From JBDZUZ01 sp040255445 (GTDB lineage Bacteria > Planctomycetota > Phycisphaerae > Phycisphaerales > UBA1924): a stretch of 23,806 nucleotides of DNA. A program made the translations under genes and the position numbers. Each line of letters begins with the position of its first letter. Within the stretch, counting starts at the first letter, position 1. The stretch is taken from assembly GCA_040255445.1 (NCBI GenBank), contig JBDZUZ010000048.1, forward strand, positions 1 through 23,806, given 5' to 3'. The notes beneath the pieces are model-generated. The model ran no database searches and was not told the DNA's origin. It saw only the letters and a list, made by a program, of their open reading frames with translations. Positions 15,069 through 22,578 of this stretch are shown here, piece by piece.

Positions 15069-16268
15069 TCAAGCTTTCTCCTTCCAAGCCTTCAGCACCG
15101 TCGCCTCCTTCTCCGCGGCGATCCCCGCGCGCATCCGCGACCGCCGCTCCTCGGGCAGGCTCTTCCAATACTCGAGCGTCGCCGCGACCGTGTCACGCAC
15201 CGGCCGCGTCGTCAGACCCGCGGCCTTCGCCCGCGCAAAGCTCCGCCGGCCGAACCCCGCCGAGTCTCCTTGCGGCGGCACCCACGCCGGCATCTCCTGC
15301 CACGGCGCCACGCCCTGCTCCTGCAGGAAATCCCACGGCACCCACGTCAGCGTCGCATCGCTCCCGCTGACCTCCTTGCACACGTTGCACACCGCGCCGA
15401 TCGTCGTGCCTTCAAAGGGCCCGACCGCGTTGAAGACGCCCGCGGTGCGCTGCTCCGCAAGGTGCACCAGCCACGCGCCCAGATCCCGCGCATCGATGAA
15501 CTGCATCGGATCGTCCGGCGAATTCGGGCACAGCACCTCACCGCCCTTCGCGATCCGCGCGGGCCAATAGGTAAACCGGTCAGTCGGGTCGCCGGGCCCG
15601 ACAATCAGCCCCGGCCGCACGTTCGCGACGCGCCCCGGCATCGCCGCCTCCGCCGCCCGCTCGCACGCGGCCTTCAGTGGCCCGTACGTCTCGCCGTCCA
15701 CACGCTCGACCGTCGGGTCCGTCAACTGACCCACCGGATCGTCCTCGTTCATGTCCGGCTTGCTGTGATCGGCGTAGACCGAGATCGACGACACGAACGA
15801 GTAGTGCTTCACGCGGTCCTTCAGCAGGCTCGCCGAAGCATCCACGATCCGCGGCACATACCCGGAGGTATCGATCACCGCGTCCCACTCGCGGTCGCCC
15901 TCGAGCGCCTTCAGCCCATCGCCCACCTTCGGATCGCGATCGCCCTCGAGCTTCTCGAGACTTTCAAACAAGTGCGGCCGCGTCCGGCCGCGGTTGAATA
16001 GCGTGATGGTGTGCCCGCGTGCCATCGCGTGCTCGACGATCTGCGGCCCCAGGAAGCCTGTGCCGCCCAGCACGAGCAGGCGGATCGGGCTCGAAGCCTT
16101 CTCGACAGGCTGATACATCGCGTGTGTCCTCCGTCCGCTCCCGCGCAAGCCGCCCGCCCCGAGCGCGGCCGTGGCGAACAGGCCGGCGCCCGCCGCGGCG
16201 GTCATCGCCAGGAAAGTCCGCCGCGTGGCCAGGTGCCGCTCTGATTCCCGTCCCGCCGATCCGTGCAT
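15069..16268 (-). CDS. Tat-exported NAD(P)-dependent epimerase/dehydratase-like protein
   Basis: A 399-aa protein of the extended/atypical SDR superfamily with a twin-arginine signal: RRTFLAMTAAAGAG (16-29), then Ala/Gly to about residue 40. The Rossmann motif LLVLGGTGFLG (64-74) and GHTITLFNRGR (85-95) bind the dinucleotide. The active-site pattern has Ser160/Ser161 in FVSSISVY and Tyr195-x3-Lys199 in ETYGPLKAACERA. NVRPGLIVGPGDPTDRF and QFIDARDLGAWLVHLAEQ follow the usual order for sugar or isoflavone-reductase-like members. The substrate is unknown. The ATG at 16268 has GGGAG 6 nt upstream; the longer frame to 16328 is rejected. Export in folded, cofactor-bound form is implied by the Tat signal and is unusual for this fold. 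Nothing recognisable lies in the divergent gap 16269-16550. Confidence 0.88.
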   Translation of the reverse strand: MHGSAGRESERHLATRRTFLAMTAAAGAGLFATAALGAGGLRGSGRRTHAMYQPVEKASSPIRLLVLGGTGFLGPQIVEHAMARGHTITLFNRGRTRPHLFESLEKLEGDRDPKVGDGLKALEGDREWDAVIDTSGYVPRIVDASASLLKDRVKHYSFVSSISVYADHSKPDMNEDDPVGQLTDPTVERVDGETYGPLKAACERAAEAAMPGRVANVRPGLIVGPGDPTDRFTYWPARIAKGGEVLCPNSPDDPMQFIDARDLGAWLVHLAEQRTAGVFNAVGPFEGTTIGAVCNVCKEVSGSDATLTWVPWDFLQEQGVAPWQEMPAWVPPQGDSAGFGRRSFARAKAAGLTTRPVRDTVAATLEYWKSLPEERRSRMRAGIAAEKEATVLKAWKEKA

Positions 16269-16550
16269 AAACGCTCCCTTCGATGGTGACACCCGCATGA
16301 AGATGCGCTGCGGCCGGTCGTCAGGCAAGCCGCTCTCAGATCAGCGTAACTTGTGCCATCCGCACGGCTTGCGACCTCATGAGCAGCGTTTCACGCCGCC
16401 GCCGTTCCCCGCAATCTATTCATCTTGCCCAATCTCGCCGATTGCCGCCCGGATCCGGCGGCCGCTGAGGTAGGGTGACGCATGGCAGAAGGAGACCCGC
16501 GGCCATAGGAGGGCGTGGGAAACACAACACCCCGAGAGGGAGACAAACAC

Positions 16551-17057
16551 ATGCCACGCTTCGCTATCCGCACCGCTCTTGGCGTCGCCGCGCTCGCCGC
16601 CGCGACCGCGCACGCCGACACGTTCCTCTTCGAGGCCGTGATCAACGGCGCGCAGGAAGTCCCGCCGACGACCTCCGCCGCGAACGGCACCGCCACCGGC
16701 GTCTACGACGATGTCGCCAACACCTTCACCTTCAGTTGGAATATCAGCGGGCCGCTCACGGGTGACCCCGCCTCACCCGGCTCGCACATCCATCTGGGCG
16801 CTGCGGGCGGCAACGGCCCGGTCATCTTCGGCTTCAACAACCCCGACGGCACCTGGCCGCTCGTGGGCTCCGACGTCTGGACCGGCATCAGCGATGCCAA
16901 CCGCAACGCGCTCTTCGCCGGCGAGACCTACTTCAACTTCCATACCACCGCCTTCCCCGGCGGCGAGGTCCGCGGCCAGATCACGCTGGTCCCCGCGCCC
17001 GGCGCACTCGCGCTGCTCGGGGTAGGTGGACTGGCGATCCTGCGTCGCCGCCGCTGA
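16551..17057 (+). CDS. CHRD-domain exported protein with PEP-CTERM-like tail, copy 1
   Basis: A 168-aa protein. The signal peptide MPRFAIRTALGVAALAAATAHA is cleaved before ADTFLFEAVING. The CHRD (chordin-like) domain spans most of the mature chain: NGAQEVPPTTSAANGTATG, then SHIHLGAAGGNGPVIF, and a final TYFNFHTTAFPGGEVRGQI, all hallmarks of the domain. The C-terminus VPAPGALALLGVGGLAILRRRR is a PEP-CTERM-like sorting signal with PAP for PEP. The molecular function of bacterial CHRD proteins is not known. The ATG at 16551 has GGGAG 8 nt upstream. A strong terminator follows, and the second copy lies about 290 nt downstream. Confidence 0.9.
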   Translation: MPRFAIRTALGVAALAAATAHADTFLFEAVINGAQEVPPTTSAANGTATGVYDDVANTFTFSWNISGPLTGDPASPGSHIHLGAAGGNGPVIFGFNNPDGTWPLVGSDVWTGISDANRNALFAGETYFNFHTTAFPGGEVRGQITLVPAPGALALLGVGGLAILRRRR

Positions 17058-17090
17058 TCCGGCCGCGCATCTGACAACCGAGCGACACCG

Positions 17091-17122
17091 CCGCCGCGGC
17101 CCGCCTGGCCGCGGCGGTTTTT
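17091..17122 (+). terminator. Rho-independent terminator of CHRD copy 1
   Basis: Perfect 11-bp GC stem (17091-17101 with 17107-17117, 5-nt loop) followed at once by five T residues (17118-17122), 34 nt after the stop codon. Confidence 0.9.
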
Positions 17123-17345
17123 CGCGCGATGGGCAATGACGAACGCAGATAGCGTCCCGAAGCGCAAGATACTGTCAGCATTGCCTTTGCGATCGATGCC
17201 GCCCGGGGCGGCCAATCGGGGTCAGCGAATCCGAACACGTTTTTCATTCGCAATAGCCCCCCGAACCGGTACTCTGCAACCGGGACGAGAGACATGGGAG
17301 ACGCCGCCGCCCGGCGTTCCCGCTGAAACCGAGGAGACAAGACAC

Positions 17346-17849
17346 ATGATGAAGCACGCTGTCCGCACCGCTGTCGGTATCGCCGCGCTCGCCGCCGCGA
17401 CCGCGAACGCCGACACCTTCCTCTTCGAGGCCGTGATCAACGGCGCTCAGGAAGTGCCGCCCACAACCTCCGCAGCGAACGGCACGCTGACGGGCATCTT
17501 CGACGATGCGACCAACACCTTCAGCTTCGCCTGGGACATTTCGGGCCCGCTCAGCGGCACCCCGACCGTGTCGCATATCCACGGCGCTGCGCCCGCGGGC
17601 GTGAACGCCGGCGTGCTCTTCGGCTTCAACAACCCGGGCCCGACCTGGCCGCTCCAGGGCGCCGCGATCTGGTCGAACATGACCCAGGCCAACATCGATG
17701 CGCTCTTCGCCGGCAACACCTACGCCAACTTCCACACCACCGCCTTCCCCGGCGGCGAGGTCCGCGGCCAGATCACCCTCGTCCCCGCGCCCGGCGCGGC
17801 GGCCCTGCTGGGCCTGGGCGGCCTCGCGATGATGCGCCGCCGCCGCTGA
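17346..17849 (+). CDS. CHRD-domain exported protein with PEP-CTERM-like tail, copy 2
   Basis: A 167-aa paralogue of the preceding gene. The signal peptides (RTA-x-G-x-AALAAATA), the first 30 mature residues (ADTFLFEAVINGAQEVPPTTSAANGT) and the ends (FHTTAFPGGEVRGQITLVPAPGA) are almost identical. The centre differs: SHIHGAAPAGVNAGVLFGF here, and the segment after TWPL is largely different. The tail is VPAPGAAALLGLGGLAMMRRRR. The start is ATG 17346 (or the adjacent ATG 17349), with AGGAG 8 nt upstream. It has its own terminator, and copy 1 is terminated upstream, so the two genes look independently transcribed. The 17123-17345 gap must hold its promoter; no clear -35/-10 pair was picked. Confidence 0.9.
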   Translation: MMKHAVRTAVGIAALAAATANADTFLFEAVINGAQEVPPTTSAANGTLTGIFDDATNTFSFAWDISGPLSGTPTVSHIHGAAPAGVNAGVLFGFNNPGPTWPLQGAAIWSNMTQANIDALFAGNTYANFHTTAFPGGEVRGQITLVPAPGAAALLGLGGLAMMRRRR

Positions 17850-17893
17850 GTTTCGTGTAGACTGCCCCCGCCACAGAAAGTGTGTTCCTGACC

Positions 17894-17930
17894 CGACGCC
17901 GCGCTCCCCCGAGCGCGGCGTCGTTTCGTT
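17894..17930 (+). terminator. Rho-independent terminator of CHRD copy 2
   Basis: Perfect 13-bp stem (17894-17906 with 17911-17923, CCCC loop) followed by TTTCGTT. It lies 44 nt after the stop codon. Confidence 0.85.
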
Positions 17931-17935
17931 CCGCC

Positions 17936-18228
17936 GTGCCACAGCTACAGCCTGCTTTGAGGCTGTAGCTGTGGGCTGGGCGCCGGACACCTCCCCTGGC
18001 ATCGGCATGTTGCCGATGTCTACCCCTTCTACACCTCCCTCGAATCCAGCAACACCCCCGAGTGCCACAGCTACAGCCTGCTCTGAGGCTGTAGCTGTGG
18101 GTTGGGCGCCGGACCCGCCTCCCGTGGCATCGGCATGTTGCCGATGTCTACCCCTTCTACACCTCTCTCGAATCCAGCAACACCCCCGAGTGCCACAGCT
18201 ACAGCCTGCTTTGAGGCTGTAGCTGTGC
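17936..18228. repeat. Tandem intergenic array, ~127-bp unit, 2.3 copies, two hairpins per unit
   Basis: Units start at 17936, 18062 and 18190 (spacings 126 and 128). Each opens with GTGCCAC and a 15-bp stem hairpin (17939-17974, 18065-18100, 18193-18228; the third has a mismatched outer pair) with loop GCTTTG or GCTCTG. The first two units continue with a second hairpin (catcggca-tgt-tgccgatg, in 17998-18020 and 18126-18148) and a pyrimidine-rich tail ending AACACCCCCGA; the third stops after the first hairpin. No ORF is supported. The region 17931-18417 has no gene. Confidence 0.9.
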
Positions 18229-18300
18229 GCTCGGCGCACGACCGCGCATCGACCATACCACCCGCCCCGCCCTCCCCGCCCGAAAGGCGCACCATGCTTG

Positions 18301-18337
18301 CCGGTGGCGCAGCGAGGCTCCGCGAGCCAGCCACCGG
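18301..18337. other. Compound hairpin upstream of the LysR gene
   Basis: The outer arms 18301-18308 and 18330-18337 are a perfect 8-bp inverted repeat enclosing an inner 5-bp hairpin (18316-18320 with 18324-18328). There is no T-run. Function unknown. Confidence 0.5.
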
Positions 18338-18365
18338 AGAGCGAGCCACCGCGCAGTTCAAGGGC

Positions 18366-18403
18366 GGTGTAGAAGACGGAGACATCGGCAGAATGCCGAT
18401 GCC
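18366..18403 (-). repeat. Inverted, diverged fragment of the 127-bp repeat unit
   Basis: The reverse complement of this 38-bp stretch matches 17998-18035 and 18126-18163 at 33 of 38 positions (counted by eye), covering the second hairpin and the start of the pyrimidine-rich tail. It therefore closes the region as an inverted repeat. It ends 14 nt before the LysR start codon. Confidence 0.8.
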
Positions 18404-18405
18404 AC

Positions 18406-18411
18406 TACCCT
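18406..18411 (+). promoter_or_regulatory. -10 box TACCCT, 6 nt before the LysR GTG (leaderless)
   Basis: TACCCT is followed by six C residues and then the GTG at 18418. No Shine-Dalgarno is present. It has the same arrangement and spacing as at rmuC and recQ. No clear -35 is seen; the inverted repeat fragment lies where a -35 would be. Confidence 0.4.
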
Positions 18412-18417
18412 CCCCCC

Positions 18418-19347
18418 GTGGAACTCACCACACTCCGTTACTTCCGCGCCATCGCCGCCGCCGGGCACATGACCCGCGCTGCCGACACCCTCGGCATCAC
18501 CCAGCCCGCCCTTTCCGCGATGCTCCGCAAGCTCGAGGATGAAGTCGGCGCGCCCCTCTTCGACCGCACCGGCAAGGGCATGGAGTTGACCGAGGCCGGC
18601 CGCATCTTCCTCCGCCACGCCGAGGACACGCTCCGCACCGCGCAGGCCGGCGTTGATGCCGTGCACCAACTCGTCGGCCTGCACCGCGGCTCGATCCGCG
18701 TCGGCGGCGGCGCAACCGCAACCACCTACCTCCTCCCCGCCGTCGTGGGCCAGGTACGCGAACACCACCCCGGCCTGCGCTTCTACATCCGCGAGGCCGG
18801 CAGTTCCGCCGTCGCCCAGGCCGTGCTCGCGGGCGAACTCGATATCGGCATCGTCACGCTCCCGATCACGACCGCCGGCGCCGACCGCCTGCTCCGCATC
18901 CCGCTGGTGCAGGATGAGCTCCGCCTGATCGTCCCGCCGCGGCACCGGCTCGCGAGCGCCAAGTCAGTCGCCGCGACCTTCCGCTGGAAGGACCTCGAGC
19001 GCGAGCCCTTCGTCGCCTTCGAGGCCGGCAGCGCCGTCCGCGAGCTCATCGACCGGGCCGCGGCGGAGGCCGGTGTCGGCCTCGATGTCGTCATGGAGCT
19101 CCGCTCGATCGAATCGATCAAATCCATGGTGGCGGCGGGGATCGGCGTCGGCGTCGTCAGCAGATTCGCGCTCGCCGATGATGAGGGCCTCGCCTGCCGC
19201 GACGGTCGACTCCGCCGCTCCCTGGCCATCGTCCGCAGCGGCGAACGCACGCCCAGCGCGGCGGTCGCGGCGTTCGAGAAGGCGGTGGTGGGGGCCTTCG
19301 GGCCCGGTGGCCGCGGCAAGCCCCCCGCCCGCGGCCGCAAAGCCTGA
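18418..19347 (+). CDS. LysR-type transcriptional regulator
   Basis: A 309-aa LTTR. The N-terminal winged helix-turn-helix has the family pattern: LRYFRAIAAAGHMTRAADTL then ITQPALSAMLRKLEDEVGAPLFDRTGKGMELTEAG (roughly residues 5-62). The linker helix leads to a two-lobe periplasmic-binding-like effector domain from about residue 90 (GSIRVGGGATATTYLLPAVV; ELDIGIVTLP; FVAFEAGSAVRELID; VAAGIGVGVVSRFAL). The effector is unknown. The start is a GTG with no Shine-Dalgarno and TACCCT 6 nt upstream, so the mRNA may be leaderless. LTTRs often control a neighbour; acnA follows on the same strand 119 nt downstream, but LTTR targets are usually divergent, so control of acnA is only a possibility. A mobile-looking repeat lies directly against its promoter. 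Confidence 0.93.
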   Translation: MELTTLRYFRAIAAAGHMTRAADTLGITQPALSAMLRKLEDEVGAPLFDRTGKGMELTEAGRIFLRHAEDTLRTAQAGVDAVHQLVGLHRGSIRVGGGATATTYLLPAVVGQVREHHPGLRFYIREAGSSAVAQAVLAGELDIGIVTLPITTAGADRLLRIPLVQDELRLIVPPRHRLASAKSVAATFRWKDLEREPFVAFEAGSAVRELIDRAAAEAGVGLDVVMELRSIESIKSMVAAGIGVGVVSRFALADDEGLACRDGRLRRSLAIVRSGERTPSAAVAAFEKAVVGAFGPGGRGKPPARGRKA

Positions 19348-19466
19348 GCTCGCTCTCCCCAGTCATAAACAGCGGTGATGCAGAACGCACGCCGTATTGA
19401 TTTGATTCATGGTCCGCCCCGGCCGACGATAGCCCGGATCGAGAACCCGTCCCGAAGGAGCACACC

Positions 19467-22328
19467 ATGGCCGCCGACAACGCCAAACCCAACCCCGCCA
19501 ACTCGTTCAACGCCAAAGCCAAGCTCAAGACCGCCCACGGCGAATACACCTACTACGACTTGAGCGCCCTCAAGAAGCAGAACGTCGGCCACGTCGACAA
19601 GCTCCCCTTCTCGATCAAAGTTCTCCTCGAGGCCATGCTCCGCAACCTCGACGGCTTCGTCGTGACGACCGACGACGTCGCGGGCCTGGCCAACTGGAAC
19701 GCCAAGAGCCCGGTCAAGGAAGAAGTCCCCTTCATGCCCGGCCGCGTGGTGCTGCAGGACTTCACCGGTGTGCCCTGCGTGGTGGACCTCGCCGCGATGC
19801 GCGATGCCGTGCGGCGCCTGGGCGGCGACCCCTCGATCATCAACCCGCTCGTGCCGTGTGATCTCGTGATCGACCACTCGGTGCAGGTCGATGCCTTCGG
19901 CAGCAAGACCGCGCTGACGATCAACGCCGAGAAGGAGTTCGAGCGCAATCAGGAGCGCTACGAGTTCCTCAAGTGGGGCCAGCAGTCGCTCTCCAACTTC
20001 CGCGCTGTCCCGCCCGCCACCGGTATCGTCCACCAGGTCAACCTCGAGTACCTCGCCAAGGTCGTCTGGACGCGCACGATCAACGGCGAACAGGTCGCCT
20101 ACCCCGATTCGCTCGTCGGCACCGATTCACACACGACCATGATCAACGGCCTGGGCGTCGTCGGCTGGGGTGTGGGCGGCATCGAGGCCGAGGCGGTCAT
20201 GCTCGGCCAGCCCGTCTACATGCTCACGCCCGATGTCGTCGGCTTCCGCCTCAAGGGCAAGCTCCCCGAGGGCGCGACGGCGACCGACCTCGTGCTCACC
20301 ATCACGCAGATGCTCCGCGCCAAGGGCGTCGTCGACAAGTTCGTCGAGTTCTGCGGCGAGGGTCTCGCCGCGCTCTCAATCCCCGACCGCGCCACCATCG
20401 CCAACATGGCCCCCGAATACGGCGCCACCATCGGCTTCTTCCCGGTGGACAAGGTCACGCTCGACTACCTGCGCTTCAGCGGCCGCGATGAGGCGACCGT
20501 TGCGCTCGTCGAGGCGTACAGCAAGGCCAACGGCCTCTTCTGGCAGCCCGGCATCGCCGAGCCCGAGTTCACCGCGATGCTCGAGCTCGATCTCTCCACC
20601 GTGCAGCCCTCGCTCGCCGGCCCCAAGCGCCCGCAGGACCGCGTGATCCTCGCGCAGATGAAGGCCGCGTGGCAGAAGGAACTGGTCGACAGCTTCGGCA
20701 AGCAGCTCCCGCACGAATCCGTCAACCTCAACCGCTGGGCCGGCGAGGGCGGCGACACCACCGACGCCGTCACCAACCCCGATGAGGACGAGGCCAAGGT
20801 CGACATGGGCAAGCGCGGCGTGCTCGTCACGCTCGACAACAAGCGCTTCAAGCTGCACCACGGCGATGTCGTCATCGCCGCGATCACCAGCTGCACCAAC
20901 ACCAGCAACCCCGATGTCATGATCGCGGCCGGCCTGGTCGCGCGCAAGGCCCGCGCCCTGGGCCTCACCCGCCGCCCCTGGGTCAAGACCAGCCTCGCCC
21001 CCGGCTCCAAGGTCGTGACGGAGTACTACGACAAGGCCAACCTCACCGAAGACCTCGAGGCCCTGGGCTTCCACACCGTCGGCTACGGCTGCACCACCTG
21101 CATCGGAAACTCGGGCCCGCTCCCCGATGCCATCGAAGACGGCATCAAGTCCGGCGATCTCGTCGTCGCCTCGGTCCTCTCGGGCAACCGCAACTTCGAG
21201 GGCCGCGTCCATCCGCAGGTGAAGGCCAACTACCTCGCGAGCCCGCCGCTCGTCGTCGCGTACGCGATCGCCGGCTCGGTCAACATCGACCTCGCCACCG
21301 AACCCCTCGCCAAGACCAAAGACGGCAAGCCGGTTTTCCTCAAGGACATCTGGCCGACGCACGCCGAGATCCAGGCCGTCAAGGCCAAGGCCGTGCTCCC
21401 CGAGCAGTTCCGCTCGCAGTACGCCAACGTCTTCACCGGCAACGAGACCTGGAACAAGGTCCCCGTCAGCAAGAGCGATCTCTACCGCTGGAACCCCAAG
21501 AGCACCTACATCCAGAACCCGCCCTTCTTTGACGGCATGACCGAGCAGCCCGTGCCGCCCAAGCCGATCCAGGGCGCCCGCGTGCTCGTCTACGTCGCCG
21601 ATTCGGTCACGACCGACCACATCTCCCCCGCCGGCGACATCGCCGAGAACTCGCCCGCGGGCCGTTTCCTCAAGGACAACGGCGTCCCCAAGAGCCAGTT
21701 CAACTCCTACGGCTCCCGCCGCGGCAACGACCGCATCATGACCCGCGGCACCTTCGCCAATGTCCGCGTCAAGAACAAGCTCGCGACGCAGCCCGATGGC
21801 AAGATCAAGGAAGGCGGCTGGACCCGCGACTTCTCCAATAAAGGCAGCGGCGATATCGCCTTCATCTACGACGCGGCGATGAACTACCACGCCGACCGCA
21901 CCCCGCTGATCGTCCTGGCCGGCAAAGACTACGGCATGGGCTCCAGCCGCGACTGGGCCGCCAAGGGCACGCTGCTCCTGGGCGTCAAGGCCGTCATCGC
22001 CGAGAGCTTCGAGCGCATCCACCGCTCGAACCTCGTCGGCATGGGCGTGCTCCCGCTCTGCTTCCTCGAGGGCCAGTCGGCCAAGGGGCTTGGTCTGGAC
22101 GGCACCGAGACCTTCGACCTGCTGCTGCCGATCAACAGCGAGGGCCTGCTCGAACCCCGCTGCGAGGTGCCGGTGGTGGCCACGCGCACCAGCGGCGAAC
22201 AGGTGAAGTTCACCGCCCGCTGCCGCATCGACACGCCCGTCGAGGCCGAGTACTACCGCAACGGCGGCGTGCTGCAGACCGTGCTGCGTCGGCTCCTCAA
22301 CGAGAGCAAGCAGCCGGCGAACGCGTAA
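19467..22328 (+). CDS. acnA: Aconitate hydratase AcnA
   Basis: A 953-aa AcnA/IRP-type aconitase that interconverts citrate and isocitrate through cis-aconitate in the TCA cycle, using a [4Fe-4S] cluster. The three cluster cysteines are Cys476 (ITSCTNTSNP), Cys542 and Cys545 (GCTTCIGNSG), with the same 66-residue spacing as E. coli AcnA. Other landmarks are LVGTDSHTTMINGLGVVGWGVGG, the C-terminal swivel domain with GAGKDYG-type AGKDYGMGSSRDWAAKG, and FERIHRSNLVGMGVLPL. It is some 60 aa longer than E. coli AcnA; part of this is an acidic insert (GEGGDTTDAVTNPDEDEAK) before the first Cys. The ATG at 19467 has AAGGAG 6 nt upstream, a strong Shine-Dalgarno. The upstream gap holds TTGATT (19402-19407) but no convincing -10. 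Confidence 0.98.
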   Translation: MAADNAKPNPANSFNAKAKLKTAHGEYTYYDLSALKKQNVGHVDKLPFSIKVLLEAMLRNLDGFVVTTDDVAGLANWNAKSPVKEEVPFMPGRVVLQDFTGVPCVVDLAAMRDAVRRLGGDPSIINPLVPCDLVIDHSVQVDAFGSKTALTINAEKEFERNQERYEFLKWGQQSLSNFRAVPPATGIVHQVNLEYLAKVVWTRTINGEQVAYPDSLVGTDSHTTMINGLGVVGWGVGGIEAEAVMLGQPVYMLTPDVVGFRLKGKLPEGATATDLVLTITQMLRAKGVVDKFVEFCGEGLAALSIPDRATIANMAPEYGATIGFFPVDKVTLDYLRFSGRDEATVALVEAYSKANGLFWQPGIAEPEFTAMLELDLSTVQPSLAGPKRPQDRVILAQMKAAWQKELVDSFGKQLPHESVNLNRWAGEGGDTTDAVTNPDEDEAKVDMGKRGVLVTLDNKRFKLHHGDVVIAAITSCTNTSNPDVMIAAGLVARKARALGLTRRPWVKTSLAPGSKVVTEYYDKANLTEDLEALGFHTVGYGCTTCIGNSGPLPDAIEDGIKSGDLVVASVLSGNRNFEGRVHPQVKANYLASPPLVVAYAIAGSVNIDLATEPLAKTKDGKPVFLKDIWPTHAEIQAVKAKAVLPEQFRSQYANVFTGNETWNKVPVSKSDLYRWNPKSTYIQNPPFFDGMTEQPVPPKPIQGARVLVYVADSVTTDHISPAGDIAENSPAGRFLKDNGVPKSQFNSYGSRRGNDRIMTRGTFANVRVKNKLATQPDGKIKEGGWTRDFSNKGSGDIAFIYDAAMNYHADRTPLIVLAGKDYGMGSSRDWAAKGTLLLGVKAVIAESFERIHRSNLVGMGVLPLCFLEGQSAKGLGLDGTETFDLLLPINSEGLLEPRCEVPVVATRTSGEQVKFTARCRIDTPVEAEYYRNGGVLQTVLRRLLNESKQPANA

Positions 22329-22354
22329 CGCGTTGCGTCAATCTCAACCACCAC

Positions 22355-22389
22355 AACGGCCCGGGCCCCCCGCCCGGGCCGTTCTCGTT
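22355..22389 (+). terminator. Rho-independent terminator of acnA
   Basis: Perfect 12-bp stem (22355-22366 with 22372-22383, CCCCC loop) followed by CTCGTTT, 26 nt after the acnA stop. The T-run is short. Confidence 0.75.
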
Positions 22390-22396
22390 TCCAGCG

Positions 22397-22427
22397 TGCC
22401 ACCGAGATTGCTCTGAATCTCGGTGGC
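22397..22427. repeat. Hairpin of the TGCTYTGA-loop family, stem variant 2
   Basis: Perfect 12-bp stem (22398-22409 with 22416-22427), loop GCTCTG, starting TGCCAC and ending GTGGC. Loop and ends match the units at 17936-18228, but the inner stem (CGAGATT/AATCTCG) is different. Confidence 0.8.
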
Positions 22428-22462
22428 TACCAGACCCACCTGAACGCATTGCACACCCCGCC

Positions 22463-22511
22463 GTGCCACAGCCCCCGTGCCACAGCCTGGCTGCTCTGAG
22501 CCAGGCTGTGG
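22463..22511. repeat. Hairpin of the TGCTYTGA-loop family, stem variant 3, with a truncated copy
   Basis: Perfect 13-bp stem (22480-22492 with 22499-22511), loop GCTCTG, starting GTGCCAC and ending GTGG. It is preceded at 22463-22476 by a second start (CGTGCCACAGCCCC) that lacks its 3' half, like an abortive or truncated unit. No gene is supported in 22329-22578. Confidence 0.8.
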
Positions 22512-22578
22512 AATGGCGCCGCAAAGCGCGAGCAGCCCAGTACTTGCGAGCGACACGACCTCTACCAGAGCGTCACGG

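Noticed and set aside
17936..18228. CRISPR array
   Set aside because: The units are ~127 bp with near-identical intervening sequence, not short repeats with unique spacers, and no cas gene is present.
17936..18228. Integron attC sites
   Set aside because: The hairpin ends are TGCCAC/GTGG and lack the attC core (GTTRRRY/RYYYAAC); no cassette-like ORFs or integrase are seen.
20376..22022. 548-aa open frame opposite acnA
   Set aside because: Antisense shadow of acnA with no recognisable motif.
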